Of a stretch of 64,000 nt of DNA, positions 1 through 8,460 are shown piece by piece; within the stretch, counting starts at the first letter, position 1, and every line of letters begins with the position of its first letter. The stretch is from Alphaproteobacteria bacterium (lineage in GTDB: Bacteria; Pseudomonadota; Alphaproteobacteria; UBA6615). Made by a program: the position numbers and the translations under genes. The stretch spans positions 868,001 through 932,000 of the forward strand of contig JBDXCV010000003.1 of the NCBI GenBank assembly GCA_039980135.1. The letters run 5' to 3'. Under the pieces are notes generated by a model, which ran no database searches, was not told the origin of the DNA, and saw nothing but the letters and a program-made list of their open reading frames with translations.

Positions 1-1910
1 CCGGCGAGAACGTCGTCGGCGACGGGTGCGAAGTCGCGCGTGGGCTGGTCGATGGCCAGGGTCGAAAGCCGTAGATAGACAGAACCACCGTCGTCGGCCT
101 GCATATGTCCGAAGCCCCACTGCATGATGTGGGCAAGTTCGTCGGCATAGGCGGGTTCGAACGATGTGAGGCCCGGCTGGGAAAGGCCGATCAGGGGCGA
201 GTTGATCGACTGGTGGGCGCCGCCTTCCGGCGCGAGCGTGATCCCCGATGGGGTCGCGACGACCATGAAACGGGCGTCCTGGTAACAGGCGTAGTTCAGG
301 GAATCGAGGCCGCGCGCGATGAACGGGTCATACAGCGCGCCCACCGGCAGCAGCCGGGCGCCGAACAGCTTGTCCGAGAGGCCTGCCGCGGCGAGCAACA
401 GGAACAGGTTGTTCTCCGCGATGCCGAGCTCGATATGCTGGCCCTCGGGGCTCATCGACCATTTGAACGCCGAGGGCACCTTCTCGTCACGGAATACGTC
501 TGCGGTGTCTTCGTGGTGGAACAGCCCGCGCTGGTTGACCCACCCGGCCATATTGGTCGTGACCGTGACGTCGGGGGTGGTGGTGACGATCCGGCTCGCC
601 AGTTCGCTGTCGCCCCGGCCAAGATCGTTGAGGATCTGCCCGAACGCCTCTTGGGTCGACATGCGCTTGTCGCTGGGGGCGGGCAGCGCCGCGACGGGAA
701 TCTTCGGGCTGGGATCGGGATGGGGCCGCTGGGCGAACGGCACGTCGGACAGGAAAGCGCGGATGGCGTCCTCGGACAGGTCGAGCCCCTCGGCGAGGTC
801 CCATTCATGGCCGTCGCGGATGGCGTGGCTCGTCTTGAAGGCCGCCATCTGGTCCGGGTTCATCAGGCCGGAGTGATTGTCCTTGTGGCCGGCCAGCGGG
901 GTGTTGAAACCCTTGATCGTATACGCGACGAAGCATTGCGGCGTGTCGTCGTCGCCGACATCCGCGAAGGCCTCGAGGGTGGCGGCCATGTCGTGGCCGC
1001 CGAGATTGGTCATCAGGCGCTGCAGGGCGTCGTCGTCATGGTCGTCGAGCAGCGCCTTGACGCCTTTCACCCGTCCGATGTCTGTTTTCAGATGGGTCCG
1101 CCAGGCATCGGCACCCTGATACGTCAGCGCGGCGTAAAGCTGGTTCGGACATTCGTCGATCCAATTACGCAGCGCATCGCCGCCGGGCAATTGGAACGCG
1201 GCCTCCTGCAGCTTGCCGTATTTCAGTTCGACCACGTTCCAGCCGACGGTGCCGAAGAAGTCCTTGATGCGCTGGAACAGATAATCGTGCACGACCCCGT
1301 CGAGGCTCTGGCGGTTGTAGTCGATCACCCACCACAGATTGCGTACGTCGTGCTTCCAGCCTTCGAGCAGCGCTTCGAAGACGTTGCCTTCGTCCAGCTC
1401 CGCGTCGCCCATGAGCGCGACCAGCCGGCCGTTCGGGCGGCCCTCGGCCATGCCGTGATGATGCACATAGTCGCGCACCATCGCCCCGAAAAGCGTGGCG
1501 CCGACCCCGAGACCGACGGAGCCGGTGGAGAAGTCCACGTCGTCGGTGTCCTTGGTCCGCGACGGGTAGGACTGGGCGCCGCCGAGCGCGCGGAAATCCT
1601 GAAGCTTGGCCAGGTCCTGGCGGCCCAGCAGATACTGGATCGCGTGAAATACCGGCGAGGCGTGGGGCTTCACCGCGACCCGGTCTTCGGCGCGCAGACT
1701 ATGGAGATAGAGTGCCGTCAGGAGCGTCGCCGCGGAGGCGCAGGACGATTGATGGCCGCCGACCTTCAGCCCGTCATGGTTCTCACGCAGATGGTTGGCG
1801 TTGTGGATCATCCATGACGAGAGCCAGAGGATTTTGCGCTCGAGGGCCTCGAGGGTCGGGATGTCCACATTCGAGAGGATCGTCCTGGGGTCGGCTTTGC
1901 GGCGGGGCAT
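1..1910 (-). CDS. Homodimeric 2-oxoacid dehydrogenase E1 component (AceE/MdeB-like), 3' end outside window
   Basis: Reading leftward from an ATG at 1910 gives an uninterrupted frame of about 636 residues that runs off the window edge, so the gene is partial. The product has the thiamine-diphosphate E1 signature LVALMGDAELDEGN near residue 170, followed by LWWVIDYNRQSLDG, as in single-chain pyruvate dehydrogenase E1 and transketolase relatives. These enzymes decarboxylate a 2-oxoacid and pass the acyl group to an E2 lipoyl protein in the cytoplasm. The gene is divergent from an Lrp/AsnC regulator. In Pseudomonas putida the related 2-oxobutyrate dehydrogenase MdeB is also near an Lrp-type gene, so a 2-oxobutyrate or branched-chain oxoacid substrate is possible. 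Family is well supported; substrate is inferred. The long open frame on the opposite strand is a shadow. Confidence 0.85.
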   Translation of the reverse strand, partial: MPRRKADPRTILSNVDIPTLEALERKILWLSSWMIHNANHLRENHDGLKVGGHQSSCASAATLLTALYLHSLRAEDRVAVKPHASPVFHAIQYLLGRQDLAKLQDFRALGGAQSYPSRTKDTDDVDFSTGSVGLGVGATLFGAMVRDYVHHHGMAEGRPNGRLVALMGDAELDEGNVFEALLEGWKHDVRNLWWVIDYNRQSLDGVVHDYLFQRIKDFFGTVGWNVVELKYGKLQEAAFQLPGGDALRNWIDECPNQLYAALTYQGADAWRTHLKTDIGRVKGVKALLDDHDDDALQRLMTNLGGHDMAATLEAFADVGDDDTPQCFVAYTIKGFNTPLAGHKDNHSGLMNPDQMAAFKTSHAIRDGHEWDLAEGLDLSEDAIRAFLSDVPFAQRPHPDPSPKIPVAALPAPSDKRMSTQEAFGQILNDLGRGDSELASRIVTTTPDVTVTTNMAGWVNQRGLFHHEDTADVFRDEKVPSAFKWSMSPEGQHIELGIAENNLFLLLAAAGLSDKLFGARLLPVGALYDPFIARGLDSLNYACYQDARFMVVATPSGITLAPEGGAHQSINSPLIGLSQPGLTSFEPAYADELAHIMQWGFGHMQADDGGSVYLRLSTLAIDQPTRDFAPVADDVLA

Positions 1911-2041
1911 CGGCTTTTCCGGAGTCGGCTGAGAAGACCCTGATCGTAACAGTTCGGCCGACCTCGAGAGTTGCGAACATGGCTCGAATATCGTCAATTC
2001 AAGCAATAGAAATTGTCTAGAACCTGTTGATGGGGCGGAAT

Positions 2042-2542
2042 ATGCCAATAAATGATCTCGATACGATTGATCGAAACATTCTCGATACACTCCAGGCCGA
2101 CGCGCGCATGGCCAATGCGGACCTCGCCCGGAAGGTGCATCTGTCGCCGTCGCCCTGCCTGCGTCGGGTCCGCAACCTTGAGAAAGAGGGATATATCCGG
2201 CGCTACGCCGCGCTGCTCGACCCGGCCGCCATCGGCCTGCCGGTGAGCGTCTTTGTGCAGGTGTCTCTGGAGCGCCAGGTCGACAATGCGCTGGAGGAAT
2301 TCGAGCGGCGGATCGTCGAACGACCCGAAGTCATGGAGTGCTATTTGATGACCGGCGATAGCGACTATCTGCTGCGGGTGGTGGCGCCTGACCTGGACTC
2401 GTTCCAGCATTTCCTGCTGGAGCATCTGACCAGAATCCCCGGCGTGGCGAGCATCAAGTCGAGCTTCGCGCTGAAGCAGGTCAGCTATCGCACCGCGCTG
2501 CCGCTGGGGCACATCGCCGGAGACGGGCGCGCGACCGGGTAA
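2042..2542 (+). CDS. Lrp/AsnC family transcriptional regulator
   Basis: A 166-residue protein with the usual Lrp plan: an N-terminal winged helix-turn-helix (about residues 22-50, [20 protein letters not shown]) and a C-terminal RAM/AsnC ligand-binding domain (from about residue 60, with [20 protein letters not shown]). Lrp proteins are amino-acid-responsive DNA-binding regulators that form octamers. I chose the ATG at 2042 because a purine-rich GGGGCGGA lies just upstream; an ATG at 2030 and TTG at 2027 are in frame but have no such site. It is divergent from the E1 dehydrogenase, with about 130 bases between the starts, so the dehydrogenase is its most likely target. This is inferred from context. 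Confidence 0.93.
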   Translation: MPINDLDTIDRNILDTLQADARMANADLARKVHLSPSPCLRRVRNLEKEGYIRRYAALLDPAAIGLPVSVFVQVSLERQVDNALEEFERRIVERPEVMECYLMTGDSDYLLRVVAPDLDSFQHFLLEHLTRIPGVASIKSSFALKQVSYRTALPLGHIAGDGRATG

Positions 2543-2808
2543 GCACTGAAGCCCTGTGGCGACGCGGCGCATGATCATGATGACGACGACCTGCACCGTG
2601 CCCTGGATGGCCACCCCCCGCGCATTGCGGCGCATGGGAAATTCGATCCGGGTCTGCGCGAATTCGGCGCATGAAAAGGGCGCGGGGTAATCTGTCGTGA
2701 CGTCGACCTGGTCGCGGGCGGACGCGCCGGGCGAGTATGTGTTGGCGGTGGCTTGGCCGGCGGCGCACGCGGACATAGACTCCCCGGCAGGTGATGGGGG
2801 AGAGTGAT

Positions 2809-4005
2809 TTGAGTGATCTTTTCGGGACATTCGTGTCGGGCTTTTGCAGCCATATCGACAGGGTGGCCGTCGCCGGGGCATCCGACGGGCCGCTCGGGGG
2901 GCTGCGATTCGCGGTCAAGGACATCATCGATGTCGAGGGGATCGTCACGGGGGCGGGCAATCCGGACTGGTATGCCAGCCACGACCCGGCCCCACGCCAC
3001 GCCGCCGTCGTGCAGTTGCTCCTCGATGCCGGTGCCGAAATGGCGGGCAAGACCATCACCGAGGAGTTCGCCTACGGCCTGATCGGGGAAAACTACCATT
3101 ACGGTACGCCGGTCAATCCCCGCGCAGCGGGACGGATACCCGGTGGGTCGTCGTCGGGCTCGGCATCGGTCGTGGCGTCGGAGTTGGTGGATTTTGCGTT
3201 GGGCACGGACACGGGCGGATCGGTGCGTGTGCCGGCGTCGTTTTGCGGCCTGTATGGCATCCGGCCCAGCCACGGTCGGGTGCCGCTGGCGGGAATCATG
3301 CCGCTGGCCCCGAGCCTCGATACCTGCGGCTGGTTTGCCCGCGAAGCGCCCCTGTTCAGGTGGATCGCGCCGGTGCTTCTGGATTGGGCCGACAAGCCGC
3401 CGCCGACGCGGGTGCTGATCGCCGAGGATGCCTTCGCGCTGATGGATGACGATGTGCGTGCGGCGCTGGCCCCCGCGATCGCGCGTGTGGAAGAATTGTG
3501 TGGAGCGGCCAAGCCGATCCGCCCGAGCGAACGCGCCGGGCTGGCGGGCGGCTATCCGGATTGGCAGCAGGCGATGCAGGTGACGCGGGGCTCGGAGGCC
3601 GCCGCTTCACATCTGGCGTGGATGCGGGCGGCGGACCCGGAGATGGGCCCGTATTTCCGGGAGCGGTTCGAGGCCGGCGGCGCCTACGGGCCGGCCGATA
3701 TCGCCGATGCCATGTCAAAACGCGCGATGATCGACGGCTATATGGCCGGTACCCTGGGTGACGATGCGATCCTGCTGGTTCCGGCCGCACCCGCGGCAGC
3801 ACCCGTGGCCCGTGCCGGCGAGGATGTCTATGACGATTTGCGTACCCGGAACGAGCTCTATAATTGTGCCGCCCCGCTGGCACGCCTTCCGCAGGTCTCT
3901 CTGCCGCTGGGTGAAACCCCGGACGGCCCGGTGGGATTGGGCGTGATCGCCGGCCACGGGAATGACGAGATGCTGCTCGATCTGGCGGTCGCGCTCGCCG
4001 GATAG
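2809..4005 (+). CDS. Amidase signature family hydrolase
   Basis: About 398 residues, typical of short amidase signature enzymes. The Ser-cisSer-Lys triad is visible: Lys37 in FAVKD, the serines of GGSSSGSA (residues 112-119) and the nucleophile Ser138 in GTDTGGSVR. It hydrolyses a carboxamide or related C-N bond in the cytoplasm; the substrate is unknown. Start choice: a TTG at 2809 sits 6 bases after GGGGAG, while the in-frame ATG at 2794 and GTG at 2791 lack a well-placed site, so the true start could be slightly upstream. It resembles the leftward amidase at 55220-56425, so the window carries two paralogues. GatA is excluded by the short length and the absence of gatB or gatC nearby. Confidence 0.9.
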   Translation: MSDLFGTFVSGFCSHIDRVAVAGASDGPLGGLRFAVKDIIDVEGIVTGAGNPDWYASHDPAPRHAAVVQLLLDAGAEMAGKTITEEFAYGLIGENYHYGTPVNPRAAGRIPGGSSSGSASVVASELVDFALGTDTGGSVRVPASFCGLYGIRPSHGRVPLAGIMPLAPSLDTCGWFAREAPLFRWIAPVLLDWADKPPPTRVLIAEDAFALMDDDVRAALAPAIARVEELCGAAKPIRPSERAGLAGGYPDWQQAMQVTRGSEAAASHLAWMRAADPEMGPYFRERFEAGGAYGPADIADAMSKRAMIDGYMAGTLGDDAILLVPAAPAAAPVARAGEDVYDDLRTRNELYNCAAPLARLPQVSLPLGETPDGPVGLGVIAGHGNDEMLLDLAVALAG

Positions 4006-4059
4006 TCCGTTTTTCGCCTGCGCCGCGCGTTAACCACGCGACGAAATAGTGATTGGGGC

Positions 4060-4833
4060 TTGGTGGATTGCGGTGATAGCTTCTCGCTTAATGAAAGCTT
4101 AACGGGCTTTCCCACGGAGCGGCGTAAATTGGAACGACGGGCCTTTCTTTCGGCACTTGGTGCCGGTGCGGTCGCCTCACTGGCGGGAATGTCATCCTGG
4201 GCGACGGTGGCGGCCGCCGGAGTTGAAGATGTCTCCAAGCCCGGAAGCGGCTTTCCGGCGCTGTTCGGCACACGGGAATATTTCATCGGCAGCACGGTCA
4301 AGAAGCTGCCGCGCGCGCGTGCGGCGATAAAGCCGCTCGAGGCCGAGATCGCCTCGAATTTCGCGCAGAATGTGGTCAAGACCGTGCCGGTATCCGCCGT
4401 CGGCGGCGGCACGACGGACGCGATATTCCAGGCCGCCGGCGCGTTCAGCCCCCACGAACGCATGCGCATGGTCAACGATTTCGCCAACCGGATGCCGTAT
4501 ATCGAGGATATCGACAATTACGGGCTGCGCGATTTCTGGGCCGACACGGCGACCTTCTTCAAGAATGGCGGCGACTGCGAAGACTTCGCGATGGCCAAGT
4601 TCAAGCTGTTGGAGAAAGTGGGCTTCCACCCGGCGCGGATGCGGATCGTGCTGGTCCTCGATCAGAACCGCAATCGCCAGCATGCGGTGCTGGTGGTCAA
4701 CACCGGCGGCGAGGCCTGGATGCTCGATTCGCTGATCCGCGATGTGGTGCCCCATCACAAGGCCGACCATTATCGACCCACGGTGTCGCTCAGCGGCCCG
4801 CGGCTCTATCTCCATATCGCCCCGAAAGCCTGA
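4060..4833 (+). CDS. Transglutaminase-like cysteine peptidase (BTLCP/DUF920), exported
   Basis: A 257-residue protein with a transglutaminase-like catalytic triad at Cys173 (GGDCEDFA), His208 (QHAVLVV) and Asp223 (MLDSL). This is the bacterial transglutaminase-like cysteine peptidase family, whose best known member, LapG, cleaves surface adhesins. The N-terminus has a twin-arginine-like stretch ERRAFLSALGAGAVASLAG, so it is probably exported to the periplasm. The frame opens at TTG 4060 (or GTG 4063), but a TTG at 4129 would place ERRAFLS at the very N-terminus, a more normal signal peptide. The start is therefore uncertain. No lapD-like partner is adjacent. The MFS transporter starts 9 bases downstream and may be cotranscribed. 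Confidence 0.85.
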   Translation: MVDCGDSFSLNESLTGFPTERRKLERRAFLSALGAGAVASLAGMSSWATVAAAGVEDVSKPGSGFPALFGTREYFIGSTVKKLPRARAAIKPLEAEIASNFAQNVVKTVPVSAVGGGTTDAIFQAAGAFSPHERMRMVNDFANRMPYIEDIDNYGLRDFWADTATFFKNGGDCEDFAMAKFKLLEKVGFHPARMRIVLVLDQNRNRQHAVLVVNTGGEAWMLDSLIRDVVPHHKADHYRPTVSLSGPRLYLHIAPKA

Positions 4834-4842
4834 TCGCGCTTC

Positions 4843-6063
4843 ATGAGTTTGCACGACACCCCCACGGGTGCGCCGCGGCTGCGGACCAACTGGTTTGCCG
4901 TGACCGTCGTCGTCCTGGCATCGGTCACGGCGGCTTTCCAGATCGGCAAGGCGCCTGTCGCGTTGCCGGTAATGCAGGCCGAACTTGGCCTCACCCTGGA
5001 AGAGGGGGTCTGGATCATTTCCATTTTCAACCTGCTGGGGATCGCGTTCGGCATGTTCGCCGGCGCGCTGGGAGACCGGCTGGGGCACCGCAAGCTGCTG
5101 CTGTCCGGCTTCGTGGCGATGGCTGCGGCGAGTTTCGTTGGCGCGGGCGCCGAGGGGTTCGCGATGCTGCTGGCAAGCCGCGTCCTCGAAGGGTTCGGCT
5201 TCGTGGTGGTCGTTGCCGTCGCGCCGGCGCTTTTCCTGCAGTTTGCCGCACCGCGCCACCATCGGCTGATCTTCGGATTCTATGGTGGGTATTGGCCGGC
5301 CGGGGTGGCCGTGATGATCCTGGTAACGCCGGTCATCCTGGAAGCCGCAGGCTGGCGCGGCCTTTGGTCGGTGAACGGGGTGCTGGCGATTCTGGTGATG
5401 CTGCTCGTTGCCTATGGGACGCGCCACAAGGGCGTGATCGCGGCCCCGGCCGCTGCGCCACCCTTCGGCCAGGCGCTGCGGACCTTCACCCGGGCCGGGC
5501 CGCTGGTGTTGGCACTGACCTTCGCGACCTATTCGTCGATCCATGTGACCGTGGTGGCGCTGCTTCCAACCTTCTATGTGGAGGCGGAATCCCTCGGGCT
5601 CGGACGCGTGGCGCCGCTGACGGCGTTCGTGACCGCGGTCAACGTGGCCGGCAATGTCGTTGGCGGGATTGCAATCCATCGCGGGGTGGCGCGCTGGAAG
5701 CTGGTGATCACGACCTTCGCGTTGGTCGGGGCGAGTGCGCTGTTGATGTATGACGCGGGCCTGACCTTCGGGGTGCGTCTGGGCGCGGCCATCTTCCTGT
5801 CCTTCGTCGCGGGAATCATTCCGGCCTGTCTCTTCGCCACCGCGGCGGTCGTTGCGCCGACGGCTGCCCTGGTGGGTGCGACGACGGGCCTGATGATGCA
5901 GGGCTCGCAGCTCGGCCAGCTCGTGGGCCCGGTGGCGATGGCGAAGGTCGTCACGGTGACGCAGAGCTGGGATTCGGCACCGACGACACTGGTGGTGGCG
6001 GCATTGGCCGGCAGCGGTTTGATGCTTTTGCTGCGCCGGATCGAGATGCGGCGGGTCGGCTAG
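4843..6063 (+). CDS. MFS transporter
   Basis: A 406-residue, very hydrophobic protein with about 12 predicted membrane segments. The major facilitator loop 2-3 motif is visible as GALGDRLGHRKLLL (about residues 76-89). It should move a small solute across the inner membrane using the proton gradient; the substrate cannot be read from sequence. The nearest flavour is the general drug/metabolite MFS class. It begins 9 bases after the cysteine peptidase and is followed by a 148-base gap before pgk. Only family-level assignment is justified. Confidence 0.88.
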   Translation: MSLHDTPTGAPRLRTNWFAVTVVVLASVTAAFQIGKAPVALPVMQAELGLTLEEGVWIISIFNLLGIAFGMFAGALGDRLGHRKLLLSGFVAMAAASFVGAGAEGFAMLLASRVLEGFGFVVVVAVAPALFLQFAAPRHHRLIFGFYGGYWPAGVAVMILVTPVILEAAGWRGLWSVNGVLAILVMLLVAYGTRHKGVIAAPAAAPPFGQALRTFTRAGPLVLALTFATYSSIHVTVVALLPTFYVEAESLGLGRVAPLTAFVTAVNVAGNVVGGIAIHRGVARWKLVITTFALVGASALLMYDAGLTFGVRLGAAIFLSFVAGIIPACLFATAAVVAPTAALVGATTGLMMQGSQLGQLVGPVAMAKVVTVTQSWDSAPTTLVVAALAGSGLMLLLRRIEMRRVG

Positions 6064-6211
6064 GCGGGCGGACGAGGCGGGCCATCATGTCGCATCCTGC
6101 TGTACCGTGATCTTCGCGCTGGTATAACGGGGTCACCGGCGCGCAGGTGCTGCATCCCGTCTGTATCCCGTCGGTTCACATCTCATCGGTTCACACGGAA
6201 ATCCAATCAAC

Positions 6212-7408
6212 ATGAGCACGTTTCGCACCCTCGACGATCTTGATGCAGCCGGAAAACGGGTTTTGCTGCGCGCCGACCTGAACGTCCCCATGGCGAACGG
6301 AAAGGTCACGGACCGGACCCGGCTCGAGCGGCTGGCGCCGACCATTCTGGAGCTGGCCGACAAGGGCGCGAGAATCCTGGTGACGTCCCATTTCGGACGT
6401 CCCAAAGGTGAGCGGGTGCTGGAGATGTCGCTGGCACCGGTGGCCAAGGAACTGGGCGCGGTGTTGGGGCGACCGGTCGCGTTCGCGCCGGACTGTATCG
6501 GCGATGCGGCGCTCGATGCCTCGGGCGCGATGGTCGACGGTGACATTCTGGTCCTCGAAAATGCCCGCTATCATCTGGGTGAAGAATCGAACGACAAGGA
6601 CTTCGCGGGCGCACTGGCCAAACTGGCGGACGCGTATGTGAACGACGCCTTTTCGGCGGCCCATCGCGCGCATGCGTCCACGGAAGGCGTCGCGCATCTT
6701 CTGCCGGCCTATGCGGGTCGCTTGATGCAGGCGGAACTCGAGGCACTGGATGGCGCGCTCGGCAATCCGCAACGGCCGGTATTGGCCGTTGTCGGCGGCG
6801 CCAAGATCGCCTCCAAGCTCGATCTTCTCGGGAACATGATCACGCGTGTCGATCATCTCGCGATCGGCGGCGGCATGGCGAATACATTTCTGAACGCCAT
6901 GGGCATCGATGTGGGTGCATCGCTGTGTGAGCATGATATGGCGGACACGGCGCGCGGCATCCTTGCCCGGGCCGACGAGATCGGCTGCGAGGTGGTGCTG
7001 CCGTCCGATGTGGTCATCGCGGGAGAATTCAAGGCCGGCGCGGCGAGCCGCGTGGTGCCGGTGGATGCGGTGCCCGGCGATCAGATGATCCTCGATGTCG
7101 GGCCCGAAAGCGTGGCTGGGCTCGCGGCGCGCATTGCCGAGGTGCGCACGTTGCTCTGGAACGGCCCGCTCGGTGCGTTCGAGATCGAGCCGTTTGATAT
7201 GGCCACCATCGCGGTGGCCCGCGCGGCCGCAGAATTGACGAAATCCGGCAGTCTGCTGTCTGTTGCGGGCGGTGGAGATACGGTCGCCGCGTTGAACCAT
7301 GCCGGCGTATCCGATGATTTCAGCTATGTGTCCGCCGCGGGCGGCGCCTTCCTCGAATGGCTCGAAGGCAAGACCCTGCCGGGTGTCGCCGCCCTCGCAG
7401 GGTCGTAG
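6212..7408 (+). CDS. pgk: Phosphoglycerate kinase
   Basis: A 398-residue protein with the full set of PGK hallmarks: the N-terminal substrate segment [17 protein letters not shown], the basic loop [11 protein letters not shown], the hinge [14 protein letters not shown], and the C-terminal nucleotide loop [11 protein letters not shown]. Length matches the bacterial family. It catalyses the reversible transfer of phosphate from 1,3-bisphosphoglycerate to ADP in glycolysis and the reverse in gluconeogenesis, in the cytosol. Neither gap nor fba is adjacent here; a phosphotransferase-like gene follows after 8 bases and is probably in the same transcript. Confidence 0.98.
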   Translation: MSTFRTLDDLDAAGKRVLLRADLNVPMANGKVTDRTRLERLAPTILELADKGARILVTSHFGRPKGERVLEMSLAPVAKELGAVLGRPVAFAPDCIGDAALDASGAMVDGDILVLENARYHLGEESNDKDFAGALAKLADAYVNDAFSAAHRAHASTEGVAHLLPAYAGRLMQAELEALDGALGNPQRPVLAVVGGAKIASKLDLLGNMITRVDHLAIGGGMANTFLNAMGIDVGASLCEHDMADTARGILARADEIGCEVVLPSDVVIAGEFKAGAASRVVPVDAVPGDQMILDVGPESVAGLAARIAEVRTLLWNGPLGAFEIEPFDMATIAVARAAAELTKSGSLLSVAGGGDTVAALNHAGVSDDFSYVSAAGGAFLEWLEGKTLPGVAALAGS

Positions 7409-7416
7409 GGGTCGTT

Positions 7417-8418
7417 GTGGCGACGCGCCGGGTTCGTGATCCGCAGGCCTTTGCCGATGAGGCCGCCGCCGCGTGCGAGCGGCTTCTCGATCGGAAGGCG
7501 ACCGATGTCGACTGGCCTGCCAGCCAGTCGCGCCGTTCCGTGCGGGTTTACCTTGACGATCTGACGGTTATCGCGACCCGCCGTAAACGACCGCAACGCT
7601 CGATGCTCGAAGCCAATGTGCTCAAGACCCTGCACGAGCATGGCGCCCCGGTGCCGGCGGTCCATGCCTATGACGGGGTCTGGCTGATCCAGGAGTATCT
7701 GGCCGGTGAGCGTCTGCCCCATGCCCTGATGGACTGTGAACCGGCGCGCGCGCGCGATCTGCTGTCGTCTGCTGCTGCGGGACTGGCAAAGATTCACCGG
7801 ATCGGTGCCGAGACGAAACTGCACGGCAAGGTGGTTCGTCTGGGGGTCGCCGACAGCTGGCTGCGGGACCTGATCGACACGCCGAACCGGATCGGCGAGG
7901 CTCTGCAAGCCGCGGCGCCCGATCTCGACGTGGACGGCCTGGTGAACCTCCTGCGGGCCGGCGAGCCCTGTTTCCTGAAGTGGGACGCGCGGCCGGGCAA
8001 CGCGGTGGTACAGGACGACGGCACGATTGGCTGGTTCGACTGGGAACATTGCGGCGCGCGCAACGCGCTCGATGATTTCGCCTGGCTGCTGGCCGACGAG
8101 TATGTGCCGAACGTGTCCGGCCTGGCGGACATCGCGGTGGCGAATGCACCTGCCGAGATGTCACCGGCCGTCGCGCGGGAGTATTTCCTCACCTACGCGA
8201 CGTTCCACACGGCGGTCCGGCTGGCGCTGGTGGTCCACTACAAGGATGACGGGGACTGGTGGGACGAGGCGATGTGCCTGGCCGAGGACAAGGTCAGGGT
8301 CACGGCGGCGGGCGCCTATGCGCTCTGCGCGCGGGGTGCGGAGTTCGCGATCGGCACCGACCGGACGGCACCGCTGGTGCGCTGGTTCGGTGTGATCGCC
8401 CAGCGGCTGGGCGTCTAG
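7417..8418 (+). CDS. Aminoglycoside phosphotransferase (APH)-fold kinase of unknown substrate
   Basis: A 333-residue protein of the APH/choline kinase superfamily. It has the N-lobe region AVHAYDGVWLIQEYLAG, a catalytic loop LKWDARPGN (Asp190, Asn195) and the metal-binding segment GWFDWEHCG (Asp208), followed by DDFAWLL. The histidine of the usual HGD catalytic motif is replaced by Trp189, while the catalytic Asp and Asn are kept. Start is GTG 7417, preceded by TAGGGGT and 8 bases after the pgk stop, so it is probably translated with pgk. Sugar, amino-alcohol or small-metabolite phosphorylation are all possible. Antibiotic resistance should not be assumed from the family name. Confidence 0.82.
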   Translation: MATRRVRDPQAFADEAAAACERLLDRKATDVDWPASQSRRSVRVYLDDLTVIATRRKRPQRSMLEANVLKTLHEHGAPVPAVHAYDGVWLIQEYLAGERLPHALMDCEPARARDLLSSAAAGLAKIHRIGAETKLHGKVVRLGVADSWLRDLIDTPNRIGEALQAAAPDLDVDGLVNLLRAGEPCFLKWDARPGNAVVQDDGTIGWFDWEHCGARNALDDFAWLLADEYVPNVSGLADIAVANAPAEMSPAVAREYFLTYATFHTAVRLALVVHYKDDGDWWDEAMCLAEDKVRVTAAGAYALCARGAEFAIGTDRTAPLVRWFGVIAQRLGV

Positions 8419-8432
8419 CGGTTCAATGTGAA

Positions 8433-8453
8433 GGCGATGGGCGGGGAATCGCC
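8433..8453. terminator. Possible weak convergent terminator hairpin
   Basis: GGCGAT (8433-8438) and ATCGCC (8448-8453) form a 6-bp stem with a 9-base loop between the convergent ends of the kinase and the smaller RTX gene. There is only a short T-poor tail, so function as a terminator is uncertain. Confidence 0.3.
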
Positions 8454-8460
8454 GTCTGTT

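Noticed and set aside
105-1817. A 570-residue + strand frame at the left edge
   Set aside because: It is the reverse of the E1 dehydrogenase, which has clear ThDP motifs on the minus strand.
4192-5679. A 495-residue minus strand frame opposite the cysteine peptidase and MFS genes
   Set aside because: Arg/Gly/His-rich shadow sequence without a domain.
7417-8418. Calling the APH-fold kinase an aminoglycoside resistance gene
   Set aside because: Only fold-level similarity, altered catalytic loop, and a housekeeping location beside pgk.
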